Both the position numbers and the translations under genes were made by a program. Positions 32,807 to 46,079 of a DNA stretch of 64,000 bases are shown here, piece by piece. This stretch comes from Terebella lapidaria (taxonomy: Eukaryota > Annelida > Polychaeta > Terebellida > Terebellidae): NCBI GenBank assembly GCA_949152475.1, contig OX424558.1, forward strand, positions 31,692,651 to 31,756,650, read 5' to 3'. Positions within the stretch are counted from its first letter, which is position 1; each line of letters starts with the position of its first letter. A model generated the notes under the pieces. The model had not been told where the DNA came from. It made no database searches and saw only the letters and a program-made list of their open reading frames with translations.

Positions 32807-33235
32807 TGTGTATCCGCGTTTCGACAAGATCTATTAAGATATTTGTAGAACTTTGACAAACAAAATGTACAAATTGTGCGGAGCCCACTAGCCGACACGA
32901 TACATCCTGTCGTAACAAGGTACAGGTGAAGAGCCGCGATGGCTGCACTGTAGGATAACACTTAAATAATTTATTAGACAGAGAACCGGGTGCCACTTGT
33001 ACTGATGCTTTGGCATCAAAGGTAAGGGCATACGTCATGTACAAGTCAAGTATCAATTGCCAAGTGCTTGCCCTGAGGCAGCTGATGAATAAGTAATGAT
33101 TTGATTTAGTTAATAACACGAACTCACGGATGCTTGACAAGTACGGCGAGAGTAGAAAATCCAGTGACGCGGAACAAAACAGACTAAAGTTAACTGGGGC
33201 AAAATAGACTAGATGCTGATTACAGATGTATCAAC

Positions 33236-33242
33236 CTATTAT
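33236..33242. repeat. Target-site duplication CTATTAT (left)
   Basis: Seven-base direct repeat matched at 36176-36182 on the other side of the TIR element. Confidence 0.7.
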
Positions 33243-36175
33243 CAGAAACCCATAAGAGAGAAATGAACAGATCATTATTACTGTTTTCTTCTGTTTTCAA
33301 CTGATCATATCTGTGCAGTATACTTGAGTATAAACAGGTATTTTACATGTAGTTGGAGCTGAACATATCTGCTTCTCAGTCACATTTTTGTGATATTTTA
33401 TGTTCATTCCTCTGATAACAAATGAACAGAAAGCTAAGCTCCCCTCCCGAATATTTCATGCATTTTCACATGCCCCTGTCGTCCGTCCCTCGGATACTTT
33501 TCCTCTCCCACACCGTCCCAGAGAGGGTTGCTGCATGCCATGAGCATAGCCATGCTCCCACTGGCTGATCCAGCTGTCAATCATCAAAGATGTAAATATT
33601 CTGTTTCTTTGGTTGAGCCATGGAGAGGGGTGGTCAGATAATGTAGGAATGGCTTGTCCGGAGACTTCATACTGGATTTTAGGCCCAAGGGACCAGAGTG
33701 ACCGATCTGAGTCCTGATCATCGCATATGGAGGATACATGTATTTAGACAAGTTTATGATCCAGTGTGTTTTCTTTAGCGTGAGCATATTTAGAAGCCTA
33801 CTTTCAAAATTTCACACTGTTCAGTGCATAGTGCATAGATAGCTGGTAATCGTTGGTCTGGCAGTGTGCAGGACAAGAAAAACATGATCTCGAAATGCCA
33901 ATGCTTTTCCTTATTGACTGAATTATGTTTGAAATACATACAGTTTCGAGTGAATTTTACAATGAATCAAATCTTCGTTGCTAATTATATATGATAGTTT
34001 GGCAATATTGTATCCGTAAATCCTATGATGTACTGGCATACATTTATGTGCGTTGTCATATCGCATTGGTTATAATAGAAGGACAGGCCCGGATAGAACA
34101 TTCGCCCCTCTCTTTGCAGAAAAATATACTGTGTTTTGCGCACTTCTTAACGATCTTATATTGTTTTGAACACCATATTTAGGCTAACTTGCCCAAATTA
34201 ACACATGATAAGCACTGTATACAAGTATTACAACAAGGATTTTCCAAAAATATCTATTAAATCCCTATATATATTTATACACGTGCTAAATTTGGAGGTC
34301 TTGCATTCTAGCGCCCGTTCTTCTATCAGGATCAACACGGTATATTTGCAAATCTTCTAAACCACGGTCAATAAACTAACGAACTAATTTTGTCTACAAA
34401 ACTAGAAAACAAGAGGGCTTTGTTTTGTGTTTATGATGATATCTAGTCTCCAATCTGCCTCCCCCCCCCCTCCCCCCCCCCCCAAATGTGATTGAATCTT
34501 GGATTTTAAGTGGGCCGCACTAACCCCCAAGGGCCTATTAAAAGCCGGGACCCGGCCAGCATACCCGTACAGAATGCTCATCATCTGTTGTCAAGACTTG
34601 AGAGTTGAATGATAGGCTAAATATAAGCAGAAACCCATAATGGGTTTCTGAAATAAGTTATAATTATTATGACCGTGTTGTATAAATTGTCAGTCATTTA
34701 TGCCATCAATTCGATGTAACAATGGTAGCAAGAACCTCCAACTTATCCTTCCACAGTTTCTTTTGTCAAATGCTGTGCAACACATAACTAAACTAGATAA
34801 TTCGGCTGGCGACGACCGCGTGGGTGTATCCCCCTGATGCCCTGTCATCCCTGTTGCCGAAAAAATGAGCATTACTCCCAGTCCAGTGTGTTTCATCAAA
34901 GTCCTTGATAAGGAGTTCCTGGCCCTAACTATTTTTAAACCATGCAGTAATACTCTTAACATCTGAAATATTCATCAACTTATTATTTCTTACCAAATAC
35001 TTTCCAGAGAAGCTTGTGACAGGAATAGAATAGGAAACCTTGCTCAATCCCTGACAATATGAGTGATTTCAATTTACTGATAATGATAACTGATATGTTA
35101 TAACTTTTGAAATAAGTTACCAATAATAACTAATGTAGATCAACACTACGGCCATGAAATATCTCCCGGACAAATGCTTTGTCTTGTTTAGTCCGATAAT
35201 AAATGTTTCTCATTTTAACTATTTTTATTGTGACCAATGATAGACATAATTACATGTACTAAAGTTCATGTTAACTTATTCAGTAAGAGTGATCTGTTTC
35301 TCTCCAAAACCACCCGTTGTATACTATTACAAACAATCAGTGTGGTTTGTTATCAAAATTAATCATAACCAAATGAAATGATCACAGACCTCACATTGGA
35401 TATTTCACTTTGTTTTAATAAGTTTCAGTAACTTATTATTATTTTACAATAAACGGTGTGTGAATGGTGGAATAAGGTAAACAAATATCTCACCATGCAT
35501 TTTTAATCTCATATCATCTATATATACACTGCACGTCAAAGCCTGGGAGTAAAACACACACAAGATTAAGAAATTTCACCACAATATATGTGAAAATCCA
35601 GGATATTCTGCACTACAGAATTTTACACACAGCAAGTCCTTGCTGGAGTGTTGAACTTGCAGAAGTACTGGTTCTCCGTTACACTTTATTACTCTCAGCG
35701 GAACTAATCATGATCTAGACATCAAATCCCTGCAGGGTCCTTCTATAAATATCTAACCCTTTCAAGTCCCCACGGAGACCTGCATGATAGCCTAGCCCTC
35801 TCTCCCATGCTTCCTGGATCCCTTACACCTCCACTCTCCACGTGTACTCTCCACGTGGACAGCCAAAATGTAAACAGAAGTACGCCACTTACTCCACCCC
35901 TTCTTAAACCTGGCACACAGCTAACAGGAATGCCCGGGGAACGGATGGCAGGGAAAGTAAAAAAGTTGGTGATGGGAGGTTCATGTGATGTCATGTAGGG
36001 AAGTTTTGGATGAACTCATGAATATAAAAAAAACATCAAGTGGAAGCTGAGATGTCCTGCTCCAAGTACATGTGAAACACTTGTTTATGCTCAAATATAC
36101 TACATAGTTACAGTCAGTTGAAAACAGAGAAAATCTGTGGAAATGACCTGTTCATTTCTCTCTTATGGGTTTCTG
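33243..36175. mobile_element. 2.9-kb non-autonomous TIR DNA transposon
   Basis: Both ends begin, read inwards, with the same 28 bases (CAGAAACCCATAAGAGAGAA continuing to GAACAG). Similarity continues for more than 100 bp inwards with scattered mismatches (tctgttttcaactg; gtagtata.ttgag.ataaaca). The flanks carry CTATTAT on both sides. CAG...CTG ends with a 7-8-bp duplication suggest a hAT- or P-type element, though 7 bp is atypical of hAT. No transposase ORF was found inside. An internal head-to-head copy of the terminal sequence lies at 34629-34651. Confidence 0.75.
34457..34483. repeat. Poly-C tract
   Basis: Two runs of about 10 C separated by a T, inside the TIR element. Low complexity. 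Confidence 0.9.
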
Positions 36176-36182
36176 CTATTAT
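36176..36182. repeat. Target-site duplication CTATTAT (right)
   Basis: Direct repeat of 33236-33242. Confidence 0.7.
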
Positions 36183-38043
36183 CAACGCCATATGATTATG
36201 ATGAAATCAAAAAAAAAACCTCAAAGCTAATACCTTTGGCAATACAAATAAAGCCCAACGAAATATTAATATCAAGAGATATACTGGCATCATCAGGGAT
36301 AGTGTGTAATTATAGTTGTTTCTACTGTACAAGCTATACCGTCCTAAACTAGCCGTGCCACAATAATCATCAGCACCATCCTCAGTCTAACATACATAAC
36401 AGCAACCAATATAACAACAATTGATACTCCAATACAAATAATTTCCTCACCGAAACAACTTTTGTGCTTTGAGGATAATGAGTTGGCCATAGCATCTACT
36501 GTGAATATATTCGACATTACACCCCTTCGTCAAACTATGTCGGCTTTTAATCAGGTATGCTTCTCGTGCTGACGTGCTCGCAGGCAATAACTCATTGCCC
36601 ACTGAACCGAATCTGCAATCCATCTGGTTAAGGCCACACTTACCATCTTCTATCCAGTACTTATGCAAAAGAAAAACGAGTAGTTGCCTAAATGATTCTT
36701 CTTCTTTTGATCCAGAGCCAAGAACAATCGCTGACTGTCGCTACGGACAACTGACGGATTACTTCATTTGTTTGGGAAGATTTTCCCGGGATTATCATCA
36801 GCCCATATAGGCTGTAAAGTTGAATATGATGTACAACATTTTGACTCGACGTTTATTCTATTTATAGTTACGACGTCGATGGGATTTTTTCATATTCTCA
36901 GACTTGTATCTTAGTCACTGGCCAGTGTTGAAAACCAAACAATCCAGAATTACATTACACCCCTTATATAGTGTAGTATATGGTCCGTTGTCCCTGTGTA
37001 TCAGATTTTATCCAGTAATCTCTCGAATCAGTGTTGAGAGACTGGCAGGTACATTCTCTTACGAGGTACATTCTCTGATAGTGGCGATGTTTCACTATCA
37101 AATGTTGAGAGGATGGAGGCATATCCAATGTTCCTCCATATCATATTTTATTCACATATCTATTGAATCAGTCGGTTCAGACTAGCTACAAGTTTTACGT
37201 GTCAAGTGTGCAGGAAGCAGGTATGACTGGGGATGTGGGGTGTTACGTCTGTGAGCTGTTGAACCATTTCTTTCACTCTGCTGCTCATTTCACCAACGGA
37301 CACTAGCTCATTTCACACTAGGTTCCGAAGCGAGTTTCGTAAAACAAAAACGAAACGTCATCATAGCAAAAGCTACGTAACAAAGTATACACTGGAATAA
37401 TGGCTTGTGATTTTGGTATGAAATGTGATGAATTTTCATGCACATATCTCGGAAGTATCTCGAGAATATATATATGGCATTGTTACGAGTGTGTTTCCCA
37501 TTCAGAGACTCATCGTGCTCATGCTGAAACAAACCCATCACCTGTTGCCATCGATACTTTATCAGTACATGTAAATCATTCGCACTAATTAATTTTGGAC
37601 CGCAAATAAATGGCTCATGTCCACTGGATTCACGCTGAAGTTTACGTCCATGTAAATCTGAAATGCTTAGATGTAGTCGCACTAGGTTCGTGTGCTAACC
37701 TTACAACAGCCTTATTGGCCGCACGGGAGTCGCAACCGATCCTGATGATGTTAATTCTGATGATATTGGCATGACTGGCACGTGAAACCTTTGAGAAACC
37801 CACACCACTGTGATGCGACAGCCAGCAAACCCCGTGAGATTATCATACGACTTTGTAGAAATGCCATGCAGCATCCACACGACTCACGATTTCCCATTTG
37901 ATTTTCCCACACAAGTGTACAAGAACATGATGTGACCGCCACACGACTACCATTGTACCTCCATCCGGTTTTTCCAAAACCATATAAAAGTAGTTATCAG
38001 CAGCTCAGAAATCACTCTCTCATGATGTCAGGAGAATTTACGA
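36183..38043. other. Intergenic, no gene recognised
   Basis: AT-rich sequence between the TIR element and copy B of the lectin-like gene. Only short ORFs without domains. Confidence 0.45.
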
Positions 38044-38120
38044 GTAACAATAGATTCGTAAAAATGAATGGACGAGGGGCAAAGCCCCGAGTCCATTTGC
38101 ATCTACGAATCTATTGTTAC
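38044..38120. repeat. Fold-back hairpin
   Basis: gtaacaatagattcgta (38044-38060) is the exact reverse complement of tacgaatctattgttac (38104-38120); an inner ggggcaaagcccc palindrome forms the centre. Confidence 0.75.
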
Positions 38121-38629
38121 GAGGTACATGTACATTCTCTGACTTACACTATACCCCACACATATACATCGAGGTAGATTCGCAACTACGAATCTACTGC
38201 TCTCCAATACCTCATTCCAAGTCGCAATTCTGAGTTCAACTCAGTGTGTTGAAGTCACTTTCCGTGATTTTACATTTTATATTGTCAATTCATTTGAAAG
38301 ATTTAAGTTCCTGTTCAATATGACAAAATGTGTCAAATGATCGTTACATTCATGTACTCATTTCAAACCATAATCAATTCGAGTCTTGCAATTTGTGAAT
38401 TTTCATAATCTGAATGTCAAGTATCGGGTGACATGGCCACATATAGATTGTCTCAGCTATTACCTAACCAACATATAATGAAAATGCATGACTTGCTGAA
38501 TGTTCATGGCATCAATTTCTCTTGATAACTCGAAACTTGAAATGACTTGATTCCAAAAGGACCATTTGTATATTTGCCTTTACACAAACATCAAGATGAG
38601 CTCACACATATCACTTGTTACACAATAAA

Positions 38630-41088
38630 CTAAATTTGCACGTCGTTGGACTTGACGGAGACGACGTAGCCGTTCTCTTGGTTGACGACTGTCCACCACT
38701 GGACGAAGGAAAACATCTCGCAGACGCCTCCAGTGCTCAGCCAGTTGAGTCCCAGACAGAAAGGTTCAGCGGCACAGAGTCGTCGGCATGAGGCCCCAGA
38801 CTTGATACCTGACGTCACGGAGAACACCCCGACCACCACACGACTGTCTGTTGCAGCATCCTCGAAACTGACGTACTGGCAGTGTCTCCAAATCTCCATG
38901 CTTGTCGGATTGGAGACTTGAGACGTGTACATAGACGCCACATGTCATAGTGTTTTATACCCATTTATTTTGGTGTGAATATCATCTAGATTTCAAGTGT
39001 AAATATTACCCAGGTAACTGTTATGCACAGCTGAGACGAATACTTGTTCCTTGTATTCCGACCAGAAGAGGAACTCATCAACATAGCCATTGAACAATGT
39101 AGTACTGCCAGTGTTCTTATTTTCCTGGCCAATGAGATAGTTGTTGTAAGCTGTGGATACTTCTGGGTATACACTGTGTGGTGCTGGTGCTGTACCCACC
39201 AAGTGACCATTGACATACATCTGTGAAATTGGAAGATATGATTGAGAATATGAGTACATGTCGCATTACTCTTTCTATTGAACATTCAGCAAAGAAAAAA
39301 TGCTAACCCATAGTCCTAGATTTTCGTCCCAGACAATCAGCAGGTCAATTACTGCGGAACCCGTCTGTACTAACCACGCCTTGGTCCTAGTTCTCACACT
39401 GACGTTCATCTCACCAGACGGTCTGACGAGGACAGCCACACCATAGGATGAGGAAGTTTGGCCTCCATTTGAGAGAATGTAGTCTGGATGAGGATCATCG
39501 GTTAGGTCAGTGAGTTTGAACCACACAGAAAGTGTGAATCCTCGCGGGCAGAGATCCGGTAGCCAGTAGCAGGATGTCCTTGCGTCGCCAAGCAACAGAG
39601 CTGACTGTCCATCCAGGTGGAGACCAGAGCCAACCACGCCCTCACCCTCAGTCGGCTGACCCATGAAGGTGTCCACATTGATGGTACCTCCAGTTGTGTT
39701 GGTTGCTCCCACACTTGACATCGGCAGGTACACATCGGCTGGAATAAAGTTGTCTGATACTCATTAAACTGTCTGTCTGATTATCAGTGTTCAGAAATAG
39801 TGACTTGATTCGACTGGGTAGTTCCAACTGGGTACCATGCTTAATTTGCAACTTTATATCTGACGTAAATGGGGATAATGTCAAAATGGTTGTGATGACG
39901 AATTCGCAGATCGCTAGACCTGCAGAAAAATACGCACATACGTAATATCGTTAATTGTATGTACTTCACTGATAAACGTTTTTCGGCACGAGGTATTCTA
40001 ACTGAAGAACACTGCTTCGAGCTTCGGAGGTGTAGGAAATGGACACGATTACCTGCTACTGAAAAAAATTGTATGGTTTTTGGAGGGGTTTTTTCACATC
40101 GAGGCAGTTTTCGATCCTCAATGTAAAAAAAAAAGTTTTTTGGGCGTCTCCCCGATGCAGCAGTATGAATCACACCACGCATTCTACGAGCCGTATACCT
40201 ATCCATGTAGACACGTGCATGTCACCAGGGCTACATCTACAGCCAGTCACGACTTAACAAATAACACAATGTGACAAACTAAAACCACGACCAAGTAACG
40301 AGAGAAACTAGATGAATATTCATACATGGGAATATTAATTGAAGCACCAAACAGTGACATTTATAGATCGGGGCTCTTCTGAATGAGGTGAATAACTGTG
40401 CGAATGTGAGGTTCGTTGAACACTTCGTTTGAACTGGTAGTGAACTATTGAAAAAAAAAAAACATGCGCGACCTTTGCACCACAGATCAACATATATACG
40501 AAGGGAAGGGTTAGTGGTTATCCAGAGAAAATTACTCTACATATATCAATATATCATACAGGCCTAAAGTCATCTATGGTCATTGGCATGAAACGTCTCC
40601 GGGCTGATGAACATTCGACCTAAAATTTTGCCGATTAGCTACTTATCGGCACCATCATGTATCGATGTGGTAGGGACGTATTCTTTTAGATATATCATAT
40701 TATAGATTAATTTCAGATTGACGATGTGCTGAATGAAAGACTAAGCTGAATAATACGATGCAGATACATAAATCCAACTTCAACCATGAACATCCGACAC
40801 AGGGAATGTGTGAACTACAGAAAATGTGTGTACGCTGAAATTTGTATATCTTTAGGACGAGATGAAACTAAATGAGCTACCAAGTTGTAATTCGTACACC
40901 ATACTGCAGAACTATGGTGTACGAATTACGCCTTGGTAGCTCATTTAGTGTGGTCTCGTCCTAAACGATGTACCTATGTCAACGTCTTTACCATCTGGAA
41001 ATGACTCACCGTTGAATGGTAGGTTTGGCAATTGGTGCGCGCACACGGCCTCTATCAGGAAACAAATAACAACTAACTTCAATAACAT
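38630..41088 (-). CDS. Secreted LamG-like plus PAN/apple-like protein, copy B
   Basis: Four exons: 1 at 41010-41088 (donor AACG/GTGAGT), 2 at 39308-39738, 3 at 39010-39220, 4 at 38630-38916, with the same phases as copy A. The signal peptide MLLKLVVICFLIEAVCA is followed by HQLPNLPFNG. The jelly-roll and PAN/apple modules align closely with copy A, including GGTINVDTFMGQPTEGEG and CRRLCAAEPFCLG. Exon 2 has an 18-bp in-frame deletion relative to copy A that removes the residues equivalent to VDTWYH, part of a beta strand expected in the fold core. Exon 4 uses the acceptor CTCAAG also found (as CTTAAG) in copy A, preserving frame. No stop or frameshift. Tandem duplicate in the same orientation. 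Confidence 0.8.
40853..40964. mobile_element. MITE-like hairpin in copy B intron 1
   Basis: taggacgaga...ctaaatgagctaccaag...gtaattcgtacaccata pairs with its inverse across a ctgcagaac centre. The arms are about 50 bp with few mismatches. It lies about 40 bp downstream of the exon 1 donor of copy B. Confidence 0.75.
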
Positions 41089-41130
41089 TGTGAGGCCCCG
41101 CGCATCGGATTCAATGCATATATTTACCAT

Positions 41131-43729
41131 GGGCACTGTAGAAAAGCGGTAGCGCGCCAAAATTAGTTCGAATGGTCTTTGGTAGATGATTTCGAAAGGA
41201 TGGTGAACGATTCTGAAGAATTGATGAGTAATGTAGATCGGTCAGTAAGTTTGGGTAAGTGGGAAGTACATATGTGCGATGTTTATGTCAGATGTATTCA
41301 TATTTAATAGTCCTGTGGTATATTGTTAGCCTAGAAATTCCTGTGAACACGTCAGAGTTTGTAGGACTATTCTATAAATTATTCTTTCAAAAGTTTAAAA
41401 ACCTAATATACTACTTCAATAATTCATGTGCATGGACATAAAATATAAGTGGTATATGCAATTTGAATGTTGCTAACCCTCAATAGATTATTGTATTAAT
41501 TAATATCAATAAATGTATGTATGTGTCATGCACAAAGCCAACTACATAGTATGGTGCTCAAAGGATAATTTTATTTTGATAATAGAAGAAGTCCAAAAGT
41601 TAAATGACGTTAATAAAATCACCGTTTTGATCTCCGGTCAAATCCAAGGCTTATGCATAAAGTTTTTCGAAAGAGATTTTGGGAAAATAGCTGCCAAAGT
41701 CCACAAAAAATGGTTATTCCTCACACTCACAAAGGTCATATATCATTTTTATTTTGCTATTTTCTTTCATAAAGATTTTGCCAGTTTTATAGTGCGGACC
41801 CGTTCGAAATTAACCAACCGTTCAAAATCATCCACCCAAGACCGTTCAAAATTATTATCCAGGACCACTGCTTGTCTACAGTGATGGGTCATGCATGGAA
41901 TGAATGGTCATATAATTGTTATATTCATCAGGCATTGTCAGTGTTATTAAATACCATATCAATATAACTAAAAAAGACCAATAACGGACTTATTTACATT
42001 GAGTTTTGGTCTTTCAGAAAGGTTAACCGTACCTGGTCAGATTATGAATGCCTATTTTCTCCTGGGAGAATACTCCGTGATCCTGACACATGTCAACACA
42101 ATTCATGAATTATTAACTGCCAATCTGGATATCAAACAGGGCTTTGTTTTTGGATCACATTATGTAGCGAACAATACATTCATTCATACCCACGTCTCTG
42201 CATTTTGTTTGTTAGTGTCAAATGGGTGCATTCTTCGATAATGCATGCTTACTGTACCGAATGCATGTTTTCATATATAGAAATATATTGTCACTACAGA
42301 CATATATGGTAATCTAAATATGAAGTGTATTGTAACGGCGTCAGAATCGCGCATAATAGAACATGGATTATTTCATTCATGATAACGTTTTGTTGTATTT
42401 TTTTATGAGGCGCTTTCGGGCGTCGAGTTTAGCCTGCCAATAATGACTATCAGTGTACATACGTTGTATGTGCTGATATATATTTACTCGCGCTGCTCTT
42501 ATCACTTCAAAACTGGCTGCCGTGGTGTTTTTCGTTGTGACCACAACAATAACTATCTCGTGAGAGAGATACAACGAGTTAATATCAATGTATGAAACAG
42601 TGGTCATTAGATGAAATTAATGTAATAATTGTAACCGAAAATGGGATGGAGTATCAAGTGATTACAAAATTCTCTGATGAAAAACAAAGGCCTAATGTAG
42701 AATGATTTGTGGTCATTTTGTGCGGAAGCTCCTTTTGCGAATACATATAGAAGTTGTCATTCATGTGCATGGACTATGTATATTTTATCATCAGTCATTA
42801 CATAACGTTTTGTTGTAAATAATGTCAGATAATTTCACACATTTAAAAAAAAACATATAAATAATTTGCAAACACCTATGTGAGGCCAAACCACTTCGAA
42901 TTTTTGCATATTATATTAAATACATTGATTCAGTTTTTAAAATATGAGTGCAGTTTTAGTATTGTATATTTCATCATGTAGGAGTTCCTTTCGGAACCCT
43001 GTTACACCTTTCAATAATTACGCGCGCGATCTTGTCGGAGTTGTTGTAGCGGCATTCAGCTTCAATTGAATGATTTAAGAATGGGGTCCTCAGCAAGTAT
43101 ATCGAGGTACATCCACTATCTCCGAAATGAAGTTCCCTTCATCACTGTGTTCCATCGTATCATGAAGACGACTGTCTCTCGATATATGCGAATTATGTGT
43201 TGATCCCGGCCACCTGACGACAAAATTGACGATCTTCAAAGGTAAATCACGTGCAAGCTTGGCATTCATGGAATGATGGCCCTTTCAGTCGGAGCATAAA
43301 TACGAATATTTGTACCGACCACACATGCGAAGTGCAAATACAAAGTGCTGTTCGCTGGATAATGATCAATATCGGTCTAACCTTGTCCAAAAGCTCCAGT
43401 AATTGGCGTCTGTGGAACCTAAATCCGAGTCATCATATACATCAAGCAGTTACTGTAATCCCTATAAATATTATCTCCTGGCGCATTTCCGGTTATTGAA
43501 TATTTTCGAATTGTCTATGCGATGCATAGACTGTTTTGAACCCGTAAAGTACCTTGATGTGTTACGAGAAAAGAAACATGTTACTACTTTAGCAAAATTT
43601 AATGTAGTAACCACTTATTACATATAGAAACGGGTCGACATGGTCCAGTTTTATTACCCAAGGAACATGTAAATATTGTGTAGTTGTGCTGAATAATAAC
43701 GTTATTGAAAATGGATTTCTTTTTTTTTC
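41131..43729. other. Intergenic, no gene recognised
   Basis: AT-rich; only short ORFs. The segment near 41630-41780 and the segment near 31980-32200 share loose similarity (caaattcaaggcc / caaatccaaggc), perhaps an old dispersed repeat. Confidence 0.4.
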
Positions 43730-45066
43730 ATGTTATGCCCAGCTAATCAAGACCTGCAAAATTCCTTGCTAGGAGCTATACTACCAAGATGTAACTACAA
43801 TAACAAATATAGGACAACAGTCAGCAGCCCAGAACAGGCCATGGCCCCCTTGGATATGCCAATTTTCACTGACTACGTCAACAAGGCAGTTCGCTCGTAT
43901 GGCATAAGGCTAAACGAGATACCGCAGATTACTACATGGCACACAGGCCTCAGGCTGGGAAAGATGATCCAGTGAAGACTATTGGCAAATTGGTTCTCCA
44001 ACTTTATCCGGATCTGAAACGACAGGGAACTCATCCCTGGGTATTTTATGTTAACGCCTTTAGCACATTACCAACTCCATTTATAAGAATTCTTCAACAA
44101 CTTACATACATAGAACAGTTCACAAATATATTTCACGGCTTGCTGGTCCATAATAATTCCTCGTACGTCTTCCGTAAGTTTAACCACATGAAATATAACT
44201 GGAAATAACTGAAATATCTAATTTGAAAAATAGACACAATTCGCCAACGAAATGTCCTCGGAATCGGCACGTTCTCAAGCGCAAGAGCAACAGTGACGAT
44301 AGGGTCTAGCCAAACATGCACGCCAAGGCGGCAGAGGTTGTCAATGTATCTGGCACATCAATCTCATACATATCGGAAGCGGAGTATCAACAGTCTAAGA
44401 CGAGACTGGACACATTTTACAGAAAGAAGCGCGACACGAGAACACGGCGAAGACAACTGAGTGCATCAAAGAGATGTCTCGGTATGTGTTGATCACACAC
44501 ATATACATTATTTGGTAACTTTTCACAATAATGATATAATTTAACCGTATTAAATTGCCAAAACCCTGACTCTCCCTGATTTTGGTCCCGGTAAGCTTGT
44601 TGGGACTCTGTCGGACTGTAAAGAATAACTTGCCAGCACGTCAGGGCGGGTCGGGCTAAGTCCCTGATACGTTCTGTCGCCGAACGGGAGGTGTCATAGC
44701 ACTCTCGGAAAGTCATCCCGGCTTTATCGGGGGTCCATCCAAACGCTGTATGGAGATTATTACATCATTTACGTTAGAAGCTTTCATTTGTGTTACCTAT
44801 ACAGGTTGATCAAGGTGACGTTTCCATTGAGAGGGAAACGGATTAATGACCGGGTGGAAGACGGCAGCATTTCGAAACTGAAAGAATATCCCTGCTCCGA
44901 AGACCCCGCTTGTGTATGCAAAAAAAATATGCTGTCATTGAAGACATTTATAGGCCTACATTTCGTGACTAAACCTATCAAAGGTTTCGGGACAGATGTG
45001 TTGTCGTTTGTTGGACCATTTCCAACTCACGACTGCCAGAGAAATGTAGTCCGTGTTGAGCGGTGA
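43730..45066 (+). pseudogene. Unidentified decayed multi-exon gene
   Basis: Coding-like blocks on the plus strand. 43790-43925 reads LDMPIFTDYVNKAVRSYGIR. A one-base frame change follows near 43925, after which the frame reads AGKDDPVKTIGKLVLQLYPD to a possible donor TGG/GTATTT near 44040. 44230-44480 reads a basic segment (CPRNRHVLKRKSNSDDRV), an in-frame TAG, then AEVVNVSGTSISYISEAEYQ and a basic tail to a donor CTCG/GTATGT. 44806-45066 has a further open block after TACCTATACAG. I do not recognise the family; it may be transposon-derived. Confidence 0.4.
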
Positions 45067-46079
45067 GGTGATGCAGACTGCCTATAACAGGATCAATGAA
45101 TTTTTCGAAATTCTCTCTCGCCTGTTTTCAAAATACAAAGATACATAGGTATTGCTTGCTGAAAGACATATATATTGATGTATCGTGGTAGTCGTTAATC
45201 TCAGAACACCCAAAAGTCCTAAAATCGTGACCCACAAATTTTCGACCTCGGGTGATAATGGATGTATTATCATTATAATATTAACACTGCTAAAAGTGTT
45301 TGTTAAAATCAAGTTGCCAAATTGGCTCGGCCTGATTGCAATCGGGTTCATCTGCACTGTCGTATAGCTACCTCGTCTGAATATTTATTATTCGTAAGTT
45401 GTTTTATTTGATAATTGGGTGATGAATGGAACAATCGGAACAAATGCATTTTACACAATTTCTGCCCCTGATCACGCTGTTGTGGGTCTTGCCATGTTGT
45501 ACGTTTCTATCCCAGCATCACTATGAACAAAAACATCTTTTCATCATAGTTGTTCATGATTACGTTCATGTACTGTTATTATGTTAACAGTTCCTATGAA
45601 CACTCATTTGGGCGCTATATAAATGTGTTCAATATTAATTACTTTGTAGACTACGATAGGATAGATAATCTTTGGAATATGCAATATTATGCTATGCATG
45701 AGGCTTTTGGTGTCGTGGATGATTTTGCTTTCGGTCGTGCCTTTATCTTCGTCTCCATAACAAGGCTAGACGAAAGACGATCGAGCTACACGGAATGACA
45801 CAGGGAGCATCCATTTCAACCCGCTGGCTTTCCGTCCAGTCCCGACACCCCCCCCCCCCCAACAAAACTAAAACAAAAAACACACACCCGGGGGTCGGAA
45901 TAACCCTCCACCAGCACAAGATGATTTTGCACTGTAGCAATAGACAGAGAATCAATACCCAGTATTAAGTATTCCTAGCGAATAAAACGGGGTCCGTTAT
46001 ACATTCTCATAGTATCGGGACAGAAAGTCATATCAGGCATGCAAAATCAGAGAAAACTAAAATGACAGGGAAACTCATG

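Noticed and set aside
32676..33140. Minus-strand ORF of 154 codons upstream of copy A
   Set aside because: Different frame from the signal-peptide exon and no counterpart in copy B.
38880..38916. Lost splice acceptor in copy B exon 4 (CAAGC versus CAGGC in copy A)
   Set aside because: An upstream acceptor (CTCAAG in B, CTTAAG in A) is shared by both copies and keeps the frame.
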